64,000 bases of DNA from Oscarella lobularis (taxonomy: Eukaryota; Porifera; Homoscleromorpha; Homosclerophorida; Oscarellidae). The translations under genes were made by a program, and so were the position numbers. Where the stretch lies: NCBI RefSeq assembly GCF_947507565.1, contig NC_089185.1:2418001-2482000 (forward strand). Direction: 5' to 3'. Below the pieces are notes generated by a model, which did no database searches, was not told the DNA's origin, and saw only the letters and a program-made list of their open reading frames with translations. Shown piece after piece: positions 23,901 to 38,200 of the stretch. Each line of letters starts with the position of its first letter. Within the stretch, counting starts at the first letter, position 1.

Positions 23901-26900
23901 ACATTCACTTTACCTGAACAGAAGTTTCTCTTTTCGCAAGAATATTCGCTGCAGTCAGGTCCAGTGTAGCCGTAGAAGCACTCACACAAGTCCAGTTCAA
24001 CACAGACGCCTCTCCCAGAACAATCGTTCTGTCCCTTGCACGACGTCAAACTGCAATTTTTTCCCTCGTACCCAGAGTAGCACAGGCAGTATTTTCTTTT
24101 ATTCCGACCCTGGCAGACGCCATTTCCTGAGCAGTCGTTCAGTTCAGGACAGTGATTCGGTACTTCGCAATCTTGCCCAGAGAACCCAGCGTAGCAGTCG
24201 CAAGTGTTCGGCGCCGAGCACTCGCCGTTGCCCGAACAGTTTCCGCGATTTGTGCACGAGGGAATGGCGCAGCTCGATCCGCTCCATCCTTCGTCGCATT
24301 TGCAAACATCATAGCCAACGCACGAGCCGTGATTGCTGCAGTAGCCGACGGCTTCGCACGAGTGCTTAGCGCAGTCAACTCCCGCCCAGCCGACTTCACA
24401 TTTACACTTGTTGTGATCGATGCAAACTCCGTGGCGATAGCAGTCACGGAGGAGAGTACAGTTCGCCACTTCACTGCAGCTAGACCCAGTAAATCCAGCT
24501 GAGCACTGACAAACGTTGCGAGATTTACAGAGACCTTGAAATGGATTGGTGCAATTGTCAACGTCATAGCATGTGGCTGTAAGAGAAATAAAAAATCAAG
24601 TAAAATTTGAAAACATTTATTCACCTGGTTCGTCGCAAAGAGGCCCATCCCAGCCAAAATGACATTGACAAAATCCAGATAGGCAGTCTCCATTTATACT
24701 GCAGTTGCTGCAAGATCCTACAAAAATATTCAATTTCCTTTTTGTCTTTGACGTGGTACTCGATTCTTGCCTAGACTGCAGTCATGTCCAAACCAGCCCG
24801 GCAAACAAACACAGGTCGCGTTCACACAACGCCCTTTGCCAGAGCATCGAGTAGGACAACCTATGCTCAAAACGCGCATTTGATAATTTAGACCGTTAAT
24901 CAAAGAGAATCACCTGTTTGATAGTCTTCCTGTTCTGCTAGAGATGTGTCGTTTGTAATGGCCACGTCGAAGATGCATTCGGTCAAACGAACTCCGTTCA
25001 AGCCCTTCTGCTTGCACAAATCTTCGGCCATCTGCAACAAAATTAAGTTACAGCAGGAAAGTTTCTTTCACAGAGACAAAAATACCGTCGTTGTAGACGA
25101 GTCGATATCATTGATATTGTAAATAGGAACAAACAATGGGTCAGTGTACGATGAGTCCATGGTGTCATCTTTGTGAAAATTAGAATGATTCCACGACCAT
25201 GTTCCGTTTAAGCCAGATCCATCAAACGTTTGTAAAATTTTCCCTATCAAAAACATAAGTTTATAAAACTGATAAGAAATTTAGAGAAAGTACAGGATTT
25301 CGCAAACTGTAGCACTCTTCCCGTGGGATATAACACCCCATCTGATCCAACCAAATCATTCGAGACGTTCCCATCCATGAAACCACAAAGACCCTCCGTA
25401 GCTCGTTTGAAAGAGGAACCGACAAGAAACGCAATATTGATAAATTGACGCTGCATCACAGGACTGTACTGAACGTCAAGAGAGAGACCGACGCCATTAG
25501 AAAACTGAAAAGCTATCAAAGCAATTTTTTCTTTCGACGTCCCATTCAGGAATAGACTCGGTTCCACGTGAACGCTATCGTCAGGCAAAGTGAGCTTCGA
25601 CCCGTGTTTTAAACGAGTGATTAAGCCGTTAACTCTAGGAAAAGAACAGACAACGTCAAAAACTTCAAATCGCGGGAACGTCGACGAATTTAACTACCTG
25701 ACGAGAGGCAAGTCATTGGGTCCAGGACTGTGGAGCGTAGACACGGTGACAACGCTCGTGCCCGCTTTCACAGCCACGGCGCCAGTGAGAGATGTACGTT
25801 TGTACTTATAGAAGCGTGCACTGACCCCGAAGTCGTTGGAGACGCTTTTGCAGTACCAGAATTCGCCGATATCAAAAAAATCATAGTTGAAGCCTAAAAA
25901 TTCACTGTTAAGAGACACGAAAGACGCTACTATTATCACCATCCAAAGTTTGCATATGAGGATCTCCAACAGCAGCGTTTATGTTTATCTCGCACCATTC
26001 GCCCTCCCACGGTGGCCAGGTGCACAAGCAATACGGCTTTCTGTCAATTTCGCTCCCCGCCGGATTGACGCACACGCCGTTGAAAGAGCAAACTAAAAAA
26101 AATAAAAAAATAAAGAAATTAAAAGATTAATGCCGTACACGGTACAGGACAGCAATCGGGTATGTCGCAGTACGGGCCTGTCCATCCTTCCGAGCAGACC
26201 GGTGGTAAACCGCCGCGGCCATGCTTCGATTGGCAACTGCAGGTGCAGTCTTGCCAAACCGCTTCAAGGCCTTCTGGACAAGTAGGACATCTGCGAAAAA
26301 AAGCATCAGGTGTTAAAACTAAAGGCTACGTGGCTATATGCACTTGTCTTCTAGACAGAGGCAGCCACTTGGACCAAGAAAAGAATCCATGCAGTTTTTG
26401 CACTTGCACGCACACTCGCACGTTCCGTTAGGACCAATAACGCTCCGGCTGCCATCGGCGCACGTACAACCACACTACAGAACAAATAACCATTAGCACA
26501 ACAAAAAAACCGGAGTGCTAGTAAAGTTTCAGATAATGAAAGTTGCAATAACGGAGTGTGTGCAAGAGCGTCTCGTTACTATACCTGACACTTTCCGTCA
26601 ACTCCAACTGATGCGTGTCTTAAATCGGCGCACTGGCATAAGCATTCCGGTTGAGCAATGGAAGAAGACGATGCTTCAACTGTTCCGTTCGAGCAAGGAG
26701 GACGGCAGGGACAGCCAGGAAGTCCACCACAATCACACGTTTGGCAGATTTTTACTCCCTTTTCGTCATTACTGCACTTGCCTTCAAATGGACACTGACA
26801 AGAACAATCACTTTCGTCATCAACTGGCAAACATAGTCCTGATATGACGTTCACGAAATCGGCATTTTGCCACTTGTAGATTCGACTAGAGTCCTCGAGG

Positions 26901-29900
26901 AGTAGATCGACGGACGAATGGGCTTCAACTTCGTAGATACCGGAAAACATGGATGCCAGTAGCTTCTACAAGTAACAGCTAATAATCGCTCTAATGAGGA
27001 AAAGTACGCAAATACTAACTTTGCCAAAATCACATCCCTCGTAGCACCGTTTCGTTACGAAGTGTCCTCGTAGGACAGGGATTATTTCTAAAAAGAATTT
27101 AGATTCCGCAAGCGGAGAGCTGGGCGATGAAAGAGCCAATTTTATAAAGTCCGGAATGGCAGACGTAACGTAAGGCGCCGTCTTGTATGAAACTGGCCAT
27201 TCAATTGCAAACGTCGGATAAACTGACGACTCGAATACTGAAGACTGATGAGGATGACGAGTGAGTTTCTGACTTGAATGCAAGTTGGCCTGAAACGAAG
27301 TGTATGATTCTAGACGCAGAACCGATATCTACAAACGCAAACCTTTTTCAAGTACTCTAGTCCAACGCCATTTCTCCATATGCTGCCCCAACTTAGACTT
27401 CCTCGAGACTCTGCTTCGTACGCAAACAAGTACTCTGCTCCGTGTTTGGCTAACTAAGAAGGCGGAGCACCGATAAGTTAAAAACCAAATCAACAACCGA
27501 TCTCACCTGGTAATCCACGTAAAACGTGTAATCTACTGAAACGGTCAATCGACCACGAATGCAAGTAGGACCGATATCGATGCAGAAAGACTGCTGACGG
27601 TCAACACCGTGTGTCTGACCGCGAAGAACTCCATTTCTAAAGCACATGCAGGGAAACGATCATTCACGGTCCCAACCGCATCTTGCTATACACTACACTG
27701 TACTTACAAATCTTTTGCTGATAAAGAAAAGTTTGTCTGACTACCAATCGTTATTGGGCCATCAAACACAAACCCTAGCTTCGATACAAACGGCGACGTA
27801 TGATTCGAGCGAAACGTCATTTGAATCTGCGGCGAGTAGCTGACAACTGTGTTAGACGTAGCATCCTGATCAAACGAAAAAAACGATACTGAGGGGATAG
27901 ACGTATAAAATACGCTGGAAAACTTACGCCGAGCCTGATGATTTCGTGATAGAAAAGCGTGCCTTTCGTCAGGTCGCACCACCGCGAAGCTCTGTCGCTT
28001 GCGCATGGTGCAACCCCTACTCCGCTGGCGTGATTTAATTCGATGAACGTCACGACGTCATCATAAGAATTGAAGTAGTCGACGACGTAACCGGCCACGG
28101 GGCCACTAGGACGGCCCACAATTACGTCTCCAACAGACAAATCAAGATCCGAAGGTAAAATATTCTCAAATATGACAATTCCATCAAGCCCATTTCCACC
28201 AAGCCCAGTCGCAGTTGGAGAGACAATTGCCTGAGGATCGCTTCTTTTATTGACATCCAATTTTATAAATGACGACGAACTTGAACAGATCGCCAACGTA
28301 GTGTGGACAATCGTATGTAATCCGGAAACGTGGATCGCCGTCACTTTCTCCAAAAAGCCGCTCGTCGCATGACTCACAATAGCCAAAGTCAAATTCGTCA
28401 GAGCCGAAGCTCGGTTCTTATGGGTAGCTATTACTATTCGATCATTCTTAGCCGAACGCTTGCACTTGTATATTGACGTCGACGGAGAAATGATTGCCGT
28501 GTGTAAAGCGCCCGGAAGATTCGAAGATTGGAGAGCATCGACGTTGGGAATCAGTTCAACTGCTGTTTTGTCGTAAATATCTTCCAAAGAAACAGAGTCA
28601 ATGAAGTCTGCATACTTGAAAACTTCCTCCAATTTTGCCGGATTTGCCTTGACGAATTGATACTGCCCGACTGTCGACATAGCCAAAACTTTATCTAGAA
28701 CGCCCCCACTTTGAAGACTAGCGAGAATTTCTCCAATAAAGATCTTTTCCAGAGGAGGCTTTACGACGTAGTAAGTGAAGACTTCAGTGGTGATAAGACG
28801 ATAAATCTTTGTTATTGACGGATCGACAACGCGCACGTCACGATGAAGGTCAACGAACTTCTTACGGCGATCAGAGGCAGACGAGTCGTCCAACGGGGAT
28901 CTCTTGCCTCTATCGTTTGACTTTCCATCAGGAAGATGGCTAGGAATTTTAGGAGCGTCAGCATCAAGTCCGTAGTCAGGCGTCACACGCCCGTATGGGC
29001 ACACAAACTCGTTCCAGCCGCTGCACGACTAAAGGGGGACGCGATAAAAAATTGACCTGCATGTGTACAAGAAGTAACTTGCCGTGTTGTGAAAATAGCA
29101 GTGATCTATGTCGTAGCAATGCTGCTCAGTTTCGTTACTGGGCGAATTACCACAAATCTCCGAACAATTCACTCCCTACGTATATAAAGAATGGAGTAAA
29201 AAAAATCAGCATGATTTATGTAGAACGCACGTACCCTAATTCGCTCTGAGCAATTGATCATCCGACTGGGAGCAAAGCAGCCGTAATAAAACCACGCTTC
29301 ACATTGTTCCGTGTCTGAACCTACGCCAAGGCCAGGAAGGCACCTCTGCTGAGAATCGCACCAACCGCAGCCAGGCTGCCGAGTGCACGAATGACACGTC
29401 GCGTACAGATTGCAATACGTTGTAGTGCATGCTCGACCCTGTAAACAGAAAACTTAAACGCATTCAATTTACTTAGCTTATGCACCTTCCAACCAACTCG
29501 ACAGCGACACTGGTTCGGTCCAACGCACTTTCCGCGTCCCGAGCAGTTGTTTACGTTGCTACAATCAAACGCGCTGCAGTCTTCACTGCCCTTCCATCCA
29601 TTAGAACATAAGCAATTGCCGTTCACGCATCTTCCGCGTTGTGAGCAAGAATTAGGACATCCATCTGTGTGAAAGCAAAGAAATTAAACTGCTAAGTAGC
29701 GCTATATGCTGTCACAGTATATCCTATCCTAAACCTTTCAAGTTATCTACGGTCTATTCAATCACACATGCCTATGATTCAATCTAGAGACCAAGAATTT
29801 TGGTAGGTCGGAAACTAGGCATAACATTTTTATACGCGCCGAAGAAGCACAAACGCGCTGCAAACTAGCAAAACAGCTCTCTTTTGCGACACCCTTCTAT

Positions 29901-32900
29901 AGCGGTAAATAAAAATGCATGGGCGCTAGGATTTATCTTACTACACGCATATGTATGCAGCATTAGCGGGACTTTGTACTAGGCCATACCAGCTGGGGGT
30001 TTGATACAGTAGAACGGAAGACGAGAGCTGCATTCTTCGTCGCACCAACCAGTTGACGTAAGCTTCGCACAGTTTTCTTCGCCCATCTTCTCTATCCAAT
30101 TCTCGTAGTCCACTTTCGAACCGTCAGACCAAATCCACGCTCGCTTTTCATTACGACGAAGTCCTAACCAACTTCCAACATTTGGTGAAGAAAACGACGC
30201 TTGAGGAACGAGATCGTTCAAAAATCCGTCTACAGAACCACTGTGGCTGGATGCAAGGGTTGCATGTCGAGCCTAACACACGACATACAAAAAGTTAAGT
30301 GCGGTCTATACGTTTGATCTACTTACTTTGCAAAACTCGTTCGCTGTGTACCAATCAACTGCACTTCGCACGTACAGGTAGCACTGTAAATGATACCTAT
30401 CTTCACGCACCCAACCAAAGGGACAACCTAAGATTCAGATATTGAAAAAACAAAATTCTTTCTAACGCCAGATAGTTCACCTTTGTTGGCGTTCAAAGGC
30501 GGTACTGATTTCACAGGAAATATATCGACATCTGCCAAACTAGGCACATCGCTCTTGTCTCTAACTCTTTTCGCAGCTTCACTAAGATCAGGAGTGCCCC
30601 ACCAGTTCTCAGTCGCTTTGTGTGCACCTTGACCAGCATCGGGCCCAGACGCTAATTCGTACAAATTCGACGGGTTGTCAAAAGTATTCTCACTGTACGA
30701 TGGACCAATCCCAACGGCATAGACGGACCATCGATAATCCGGTTTCTGACAAACATTCCAATATAACGTATTGTTTACAAATTCTTGGCCGGGCACCGAT
30801 GATCGTTGGCCCGTTTCCCAAAAGACGACAAACCGGCCCGTGTTATTGTAAAAAGTGTTCTGAGAAACGACTGCAGCCGTTCTGTTAATTGCCAACGTGT
30901 CGAACTGTATGCCGCCCGAATTATGACTGACAGTGTTACTGCCTATATTCACCGTCACACCCGACGAAAGAGACGATCCACGAACCTTCACTATGTCTCC
31001 TTCCCTATTTCTCACAATGCGATTGTCAAAAACGTTCACCAACGTGGGTTCGCTTCTGCTTGTAGTAAGGTTGATGCTCACTGCGCCGCCTACGTTGTCG
31101 GCGATGCCGTTGTTTTGAATTGACACGTTGACGTGGTCAATGAAGAGAGAGACGCCGCTAGCACTGGCATTGCTTTTGCCGTTTCCTGTGATCGTATTTC
31201 TTAGGATTTTAACGTCATTAGTCAACAAACTACGCGACGGAGAATCGCCGCTCGTCATGTTTCCGTCTATTCCGTTCCAAGAATTGTCCAAAATCGTAGA
31301 CGAAAAGATGGATACGCTTGACCGATCGTAAGTGCTTCGACTAGAATTGAAAGCTACTCCTGATATCAAATTAGAGGCTAACAATCCATTAGTGACAACG
31401 TGTGACGACGAGTTTGAATTTTCTAGTTAAAACAAATTAGAAGTAGATACATGAAAACTTAAGCAGTAAATTTCTTACCTGTGGAACGTTGCTGAACGTA
31501 AATTAAAGCGTAGTCTGCCCAGGGATTAAAAACGAAGTCTTCGATATCGATATAGACATAAATTGATACACTTGCTGAACTTCCCGACGTCACGTGATGA
31601 AGAACCTGATCAGGAAATTGGAATTTCCTAGAGCTGTACACGTTCTGACCGTCAATTTTAACGTAACTATTTGAATTTTGAAAGTGAAGAGACACGACAC
31701 TAAACGATAGTACGTAGTCCATGTTGGCCTGAAGAAGGACGGTGCAAACTTGAGAGTAAACGCCTACGCCGGAAAGGCGAGGAACGAACTTTAGGTAGAA
31801 TGGCTCTTCGACAGAAACTGGTTCCGATTGAGTGCACACATCCATAAGCAATCTTGGCTCCACAGGGTAATGCCAGAATGGTTGCAAGAAACCATCTCTA
31901 GCCAATGCTAATCCGTGCCCCTCGTTTCCAACTGCGATAACATCATGGAGTGCACTCTCAAACGTATTCGACAGCCTGAGCCCTGTTCCTTCATTTGATG
32001 AAACGTTGAGTCTGTTCAGGTTGGCCACGGGCGCATTGACTACATTGATACCGGTCCAAGCGTTCCCTGTGACGTTCACGTCATTCATCTCCAATGCGCT
32101 TCCTACAGCTAAAATAGCCGGAATTTTCACGCCGTCTGCAAATCCCGCTCCGGAAACGAAAACATGGCTTACATTCAGCGACGCTGATTTAGAAAACCGA
32201 ACGCCTGACCAGTACAGCGGTGACCGTTCGTTCCAAAATGTCGATCCAGTTTTGACGCACACTACCTGTAAGGCGCCTAAGGCACACACAGATCTTTCAT
32301 GCACGTAATTGATGCAACTTCGTATCGACGTCTCTGAACCTCGGCAAAGTAAATGCTCAATCCAAGCTTCACCAGAGTATGATTTATTCGAATAAAGAGA
32401 CGGAGATTGTTGCTCCACAGCTCCTTTATATCCTATTTCCTTGCAGACAACGTTTGACAATAAGAAATTGTGACTAGTGCTGTGAACGTCGCTTTCGTCC
32501 TGTAAAGCACATAACGCACCCCACGTCTTGTTGTAGTAGACTTGAACAATTCCTTCATTCGTGCTCATTCCACCGTAGAGACGAACACTTCTTTTATATT
32601 TGGGCATCGCCAAGTCGTGGCCTACAAATCGAATTGGCTGACTCTCTGTTCCTCGAGCTACCAGGCGGCCTTCGACAAGTATGCCAGTGTTTGAAACAAA
32701 TCGGATTTCGGTGCCAGCTTCTACTGCCAACGTCTTCCCAGGAAGAATGGAGATATCTCCAACAACTGTGAAAGGACTTCCAGAGAGAGGAATCACAGTA
32801 TCCACAACAACTCGGCCGCGAAGGAGTCTCCGAGGCCTCAAAATAGATCCCTCCCGTGACACGTTAGCGGAAACAGCAGATCCATTTGCAGACATTAAGT

Positions 32901-35900
32901 ATGGAATGAAGTCAGAAGAAGCAAGCCGCGAAATCTGCCCAAAATCGCAGATTCGGTCGCGAATTTCGGCCTCTGAAGTTGTACCCCAGTAGTTGCGACG
33001 AACGTCCACAGTGAGCTCACTAGAACTCTGAACAGGTAATTGAATGCTAAGCTCAAACCGAGACTCAGGATTGTTGAATTCATTTCCGCGAATGACTACT
33101 TGAGAAGAAGTCAAAAGGGCAACAACGGACGGGCAGCCAAAACCACTAGGATGCATTTCGGTGGGATCGAAAACGTTTCCTATAAGTGTATTATTTTCAA
33201 AAACGAAAGGCGATTTTGTGAAATTAAATGGCGACAGCACGACAACATATTTTCCAACATTGCTGAAAAATAGATTGCGAGCTACACTTAAGGCCGGAGT
33301 ACGACCTCGCAAGTAAATTGATTCGCCAAAGTTTGTGGCAAATGTGTTGCTCTCTATGCGAGCATAGACATTAACGAATTCGTCAAATTCTAGTGCTGTT
33401 CCGGTGTGGTTTCGGAATGTGTTGTCTGCAATGGTCAAGTAGTAGTAGAGATACACGTCGCGGAATGACGAAAATAATAAACCATTCTCGTTAGCATCAA
33501 AAACATTTTTCATGACCTTCCATTTGCATCCTGACCGACTAGATCCAAGGAAAACATTGATAGCAGCGTTGCCCGTTTGCAAGAAAACATTAGACTGAAC
33601 GATAGACGTCCATCGAGAGTAAAAGCTGTCACAGTTGTCTTGAATTCGGATTCCTGCATCTGCACTTCCGGTCACTTCGTTGTTTATAATTTGAACGTTT
33701 CCTCGAGACTGAGAAGTTCGTATTCCGTCAATGTGAGAGTTTCGAATTGCACTGTTAGTTATGGAAAGAATACCAAGATTTCTATTCACGTAAATTCCGT
33801 AGGTTGAGCAATTTTCAGTTCTCAGATTTCTTATAGCAATGTTCTCCCAGCCACCGTGTACGTTAACGCCATATTTCGCGGAAAAAACATAGCTGTCAAG
33901 AATACGGGTGTAGCCCATAGCAACGCTCGGATCTCCACGGTTGAAGCTTTCCCTTGTAGACAAAGCCACCGCATGAAGAGAAAATCTAGAACTTCTATTT
34001 TGTCCTCCACTTGTAAGTTCAACGTAGACCGAACTGCTAGCCGAGAGCGCTGTGCTATAGTATAAACTGACCTTCTCGTACGTACGAAGAGACGGTGAAG
34101 CTTCATTAGGCCCATTTCGTATCACGAGTTTATCGTCGGAAAGTAACTGCACGAAAGCAACGGTTACGAAAAGAACTGTGTTGGGCGGACCACGTAGTAC
34201 AACGGAGCAAACTTTCCCGGCGATGTGATCATCAGGATGCAATCCAATGTAAATTCCGTTCTCTTCACCAACGTACAGAGTAGGTGGAGATAAGCAGATT
34301 GATTGATAATTCGTTAAATAACTTGGTGAAGTTCGAGGCGAGTATGAATACATTCCGGCGCCTACAACGTTCCTGATCGTAACATCGTGATACGTCACAC
34401 TTCGAAGATTTGGGCTGCGGACAGATATTCCGTCTCCTCCTCCGTCTTCCACTACAACTCCAGAAATGTTTGTCTTTTCGTGAAGATACTCCAACATCAA
34501 ACCAGTAGAAGCACAATCTGTTATAGTCAAGTTCACAAACTTGGGCGACCGAAAAATCGATTTCACGGCAGGAACGCTTTTTATCGCTGAACGTCCAGCA
34601 TTTTGAATGAGAGTGTGAAACAGCGACGAAGTCGGCAACGTGTGAGAATCATTTCCAGACACAGTTATAGTAGATGTGGCTGAAAATCGAATTCCCGCCC
34701 ATTTGCCCAGTAATTTTCGTGATCGTGAATTTATTCTCGCTTGAACGCCGTATTGAGTACACCGTAAGGACAGGCGAGAAAGGCAGCGGAGCGCAGGCGT
34801 ATAGAGACCAGCCAAGAAACTGCAATCATCCGGGTCAGGAGTATCTCGGCCTAGGGGACAGCTCACGCTTGTTATGACGGGCGTGTCTAGTTGAGGAAAC
34901 CAGTCCTGTCGATAAAAGCCCAAATTGTTGTACCCAACTCGTCGGCAAGAAGATCTAGCTAGTGCCAATAAATCCTTAATAGAGCCTTGATTGGTCGGAA
35001 AGCAGATTGATCGCCATTCGCCTTCAAAATAAATTTGCAAGATACGGTCAATAAAACGAATATCTCCAACAGAAGACCCTGCTGCTCGGATGACAACCGG
35101 GCGGTCAGCCGTTCCCAATGACATCATGCTCCCTTCGACGAGAATTCCTGTATATTCCCTCGCCTCAATGACAACGCCTGCCTCGATAATAAGTTTTCCT
35201 GCTGGAAGGATAGTCACGTCTCTTGTCATCAGATAGGGAGACCTGGCATCGGACAAAGTCAACGTAGAATTTAACTGACCGCCGAGTTCTCCAGATAAAC
35301 CAATCACCAGGGGAGAGCTGACGTTTCCACAGGGCAATTTTGTTACATTCAGGGGATCCGGTGACAGAAGAAACGGACAGTACGTTGCAGTGGCAAAATA
35401 ATTGGAGTCGTAAAAATCGTATATCCTTTCGCGTATCACCTTCTCATCGTTCGTGCCCCAATAATTTAACGTCACATTGATTTTATCTAGGGACGACGTC
35501 GCCTCACTCAGGATGCAAACTTCAAATGACGACTCGGGATTGCCAAACACGTTGTCATATACTTGCAGGTGACGACCCCCAGTTATGTCTAGAATTGCTG
35601 TAGGAGAAGGCTTGCTCGTCTCTGATTGATTGTATACAGTGTTTCCCTTCAAAGTGTTATTTCGAAAAATCAAGACGTTTTTAACCGGATAATAAATCCG
35701 ATTGCGGTCATATAATAAGACTATTGACCGACCTTTGTTGTTCTTGAAAATGTTGTGTTCTATTGTCGCTAGGTTGTCTATAGTGTGTACGCTGAATACA
35801 TTTGTCGTCGGCGGAACGCGATTTCTTTCAATAATGTTGCCGGATATAGTTGCCGCCATCCGCAAGCCGGAAATGTAACCGATGTAAACGTAACCAGCGC

Positions 35901-37906
35901 AGTTAGAAACGATGTTGTTTCTTACAATCACTGAGCCCACAGTAAGTGAACTATAAATTTCAAGTGCTGCACCTGACACTCTTGTCACAACGTTCCTTTC
36001 AACAAGAAATGTCCTTTGTCCTGATCCTCTGCTCATGTACAATCCAAATCCATACCAAGTTGATCCATTGATGATGTTTTCAACAAAAACCACGTCTCCA
36101 TTTCCTGTTGAAAATCTGAATCTAACCATACCAGTACTCAGAACCCGAGAATGAAGCATACGGCTTTTCGTAAACGCGCCACCCAAAAACACTCCGTAAC
36201 TTGGACATCCCCTAGCCTTATTGCATTGAATAACGGTAAAAACAATCTCAACCAAGTTCCCTTGCCCAACAATATGCATACCACCGTACCAATCAACGTG
36301 CCCTTCAATAAACACGGTACCTAGAAACCCACGAAACTGTAGTCCATACGTCCACCACGGCAAGCGTGCTGACGAGTCTCCTGTAGAGCAGTTTATCAAG
36401 TCAACCTGTCGTGAATCCAGTCGATGACGACTAACGTATGCCCTCGCATTGCCGTAGATAGATGAATGAAAATAAAAGATCACTTGATGATAGTCAACTG
36501 TCATGCTGTCAGGAATAGTAAGATGAGCAGTTGGTGACAATGTCAGCTGCAAGTAGTCAAAGCCTGTGTAGTTATCGTAAATACGAAACGATTTCGAAGA
36601 GGGAGACTGAAGCAGGAACTCATCAAAAGATATCGTCATCCCATAGCCTGGATCTGTCTCTAGCACGTGAGTGACGTAGCGGGAGTGCATGTCTGTTTGA
36701 GTGAAATTGATATAACCACCGCTGTCATTAACGAAGTGAGACTCGGTGCTCCCTCCATTCTCTATGCTACCGAAATCGTACGAGGAAACGTCTTTCACCT
36801 CAGGACGGGCCAATAGCAGCGCTATCCTCGTAAGATCAATTCTGCACTTATCAAAACGACAATTGACGCACTTCAAGCGACGAGATGACCGCCCACTCAA
36901 TCCAAATCCGGTGCAATTAAGAACCTTGAGATTCTCAATGTATATATCAGCGTGAACGTCGTTCAATAGGATATTTGAAGAGCGACTACTCGAGATAGTC
37001 ACGTTCACCATTTCCGCCAGAGCAGTGTCTGCTGTAATAGCAGCAACGGTTTGATCCGGCTCCGAGCGCCGAATCTCATCCGGTACAACTCCAGTACGCG
37101 AAATCCTCACGTTCTTCAAAACGCTTGAAGTCGAAAATTCTCTTGTTCCATTCACCGTACTTTCGCTGGCGCCGCCCGAGGCAAACACGATACCGCCCCA
37201 AAATCCAACGCTTCCTTTACCGCAAACGACGCCCACGTCCTCGAAGTGATTACATTGACTCCTATTCCAGCGCTCCGCCGAACAATCCAAAAGGGAATTT
37301 TCCGCACCGTCGCAATGCACATTTGACAGTCCAATGATTCCACTTCCCGGACCGAATCGTCGTGTACTGTAGTCGGAACCAATGGGATTATTGAACCCGA
37401 GATGACGGCAAACAACCCTCGCGTTGTACACACTCCAATTATCGTCGCACACGGTGCCCCAACTCCCACTCGCTGCATCATACACTTCGATTCGCCCCTC
37501 GCGAGATGAATTACCGCCCACCAGACGGAGAACATCTGAATCGATTCCCGCCGACGCAAAGTGATGCATACTAATTTCTCGCTCACGCGTTCCCTCCGCT
37601 TTGACCGTTCCGTTGACGATAAGGCGAACGCGAGCTTGGAAGTTCATCTCAACGCCGGCTTCAATCGTGAGAGTCGTGTTCTCAGACACGATCAGATCTT
37701 TGGTAACGGCGTAGGGACTTTTCGCCAGTGAAAGTATCGCATCTGATGAGTAAATTCCCCCAATGTTCGTTTTGATACACGCTTTATAGAAAAAGAAAGA
37801 GTTCGTCAATTTTGGAGGAACTTGAGGCCGAACGGCACTTACAAACTCTTTTGCTGCATAGCAAACCGAGAACGCAGATAAAAAGACCCTGTAACCAGTG
37901 GAACAT
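20910..37906 (-). CDS. giant Bark beetle/Anakonda-like adhesion receptor with EGF, PSI, VWD and cadherin domains
   Basis: ATG 37906-37904 opens a signal peptide ([12 protein letters not shown]). Exon 1 is 37906-37843. Exon 2 (37781-31479, 6.3 kb) and exon 3 (31422-30481) encode three long repeats. Each starts SPY/SPF...IEAG-like, contains an SRCR (about residues 104-210, 920-1020 degenerate, 1750-1870), parallel beta-helix strands and a CUB-like stretch, and ends N(Y/W)WGT. C-type lectin exons follow (30427-30327, 30272-29990; [17 protein letters not shown]), then EGF (29664-29488), PSI (about 29440-29235), an unassigned region (about 29030-26950), Cys-rich/EGF, VWD (about 26000-25260; [19 protein letters not shown]), tenascin-type EGFs (24576-23914), two EGFs then cadherin repeats (23861-21618, 21563-21320), TM ([20 protein letters not shown]) and a tail ending at 20910. 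Total about 5,000 aa. The SRCR/beta-helix/CTLD part matches insect Bark beetle (Anakonda), a tricellular-junction protein. Splice phases connect the parts where checked, but one transcript remains to be shown. Confidence 0.8.
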
Positions 37907-38200
37907 GGTCAGTCTCTGTGTAGACGAATTGCTGTGGTTCAGAAAACGATGAAACGCTGTTACAATAGGCAGAGACGAGAGACAACAACACTTGACTTGC
38001 GACTGCTGAATTAACAATATCTTTTCTGGGCGCGCATGCGTACGGGGCACACAGCTAGGGGCACGTAGACGCCCCTTTCGAAGAGTTGATCTTTCGCCTT
38101 TTTTCGCAGCCGGCATGCACGCTGAGCTCTTCTGCGAGAAGCACGCTGAGTTTTTCAGTCAAACAACATCGCTTTCGTTTGAGCCTCTGCAAAGATCGAT

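Noticed and set aside
24152-24502. Plus-strand open frames opposite the EGF repeats
   Set aside because: Antisense shadows of cysteine-rich coding exons on the minus strand.
37907-38116. In-frame N-terminal extension of the giant receptor to an upstream ATG
   Set aside because: The ATG at 37906 directly opens a good signal peptide; the extension would bury it and has UTR-like composition.
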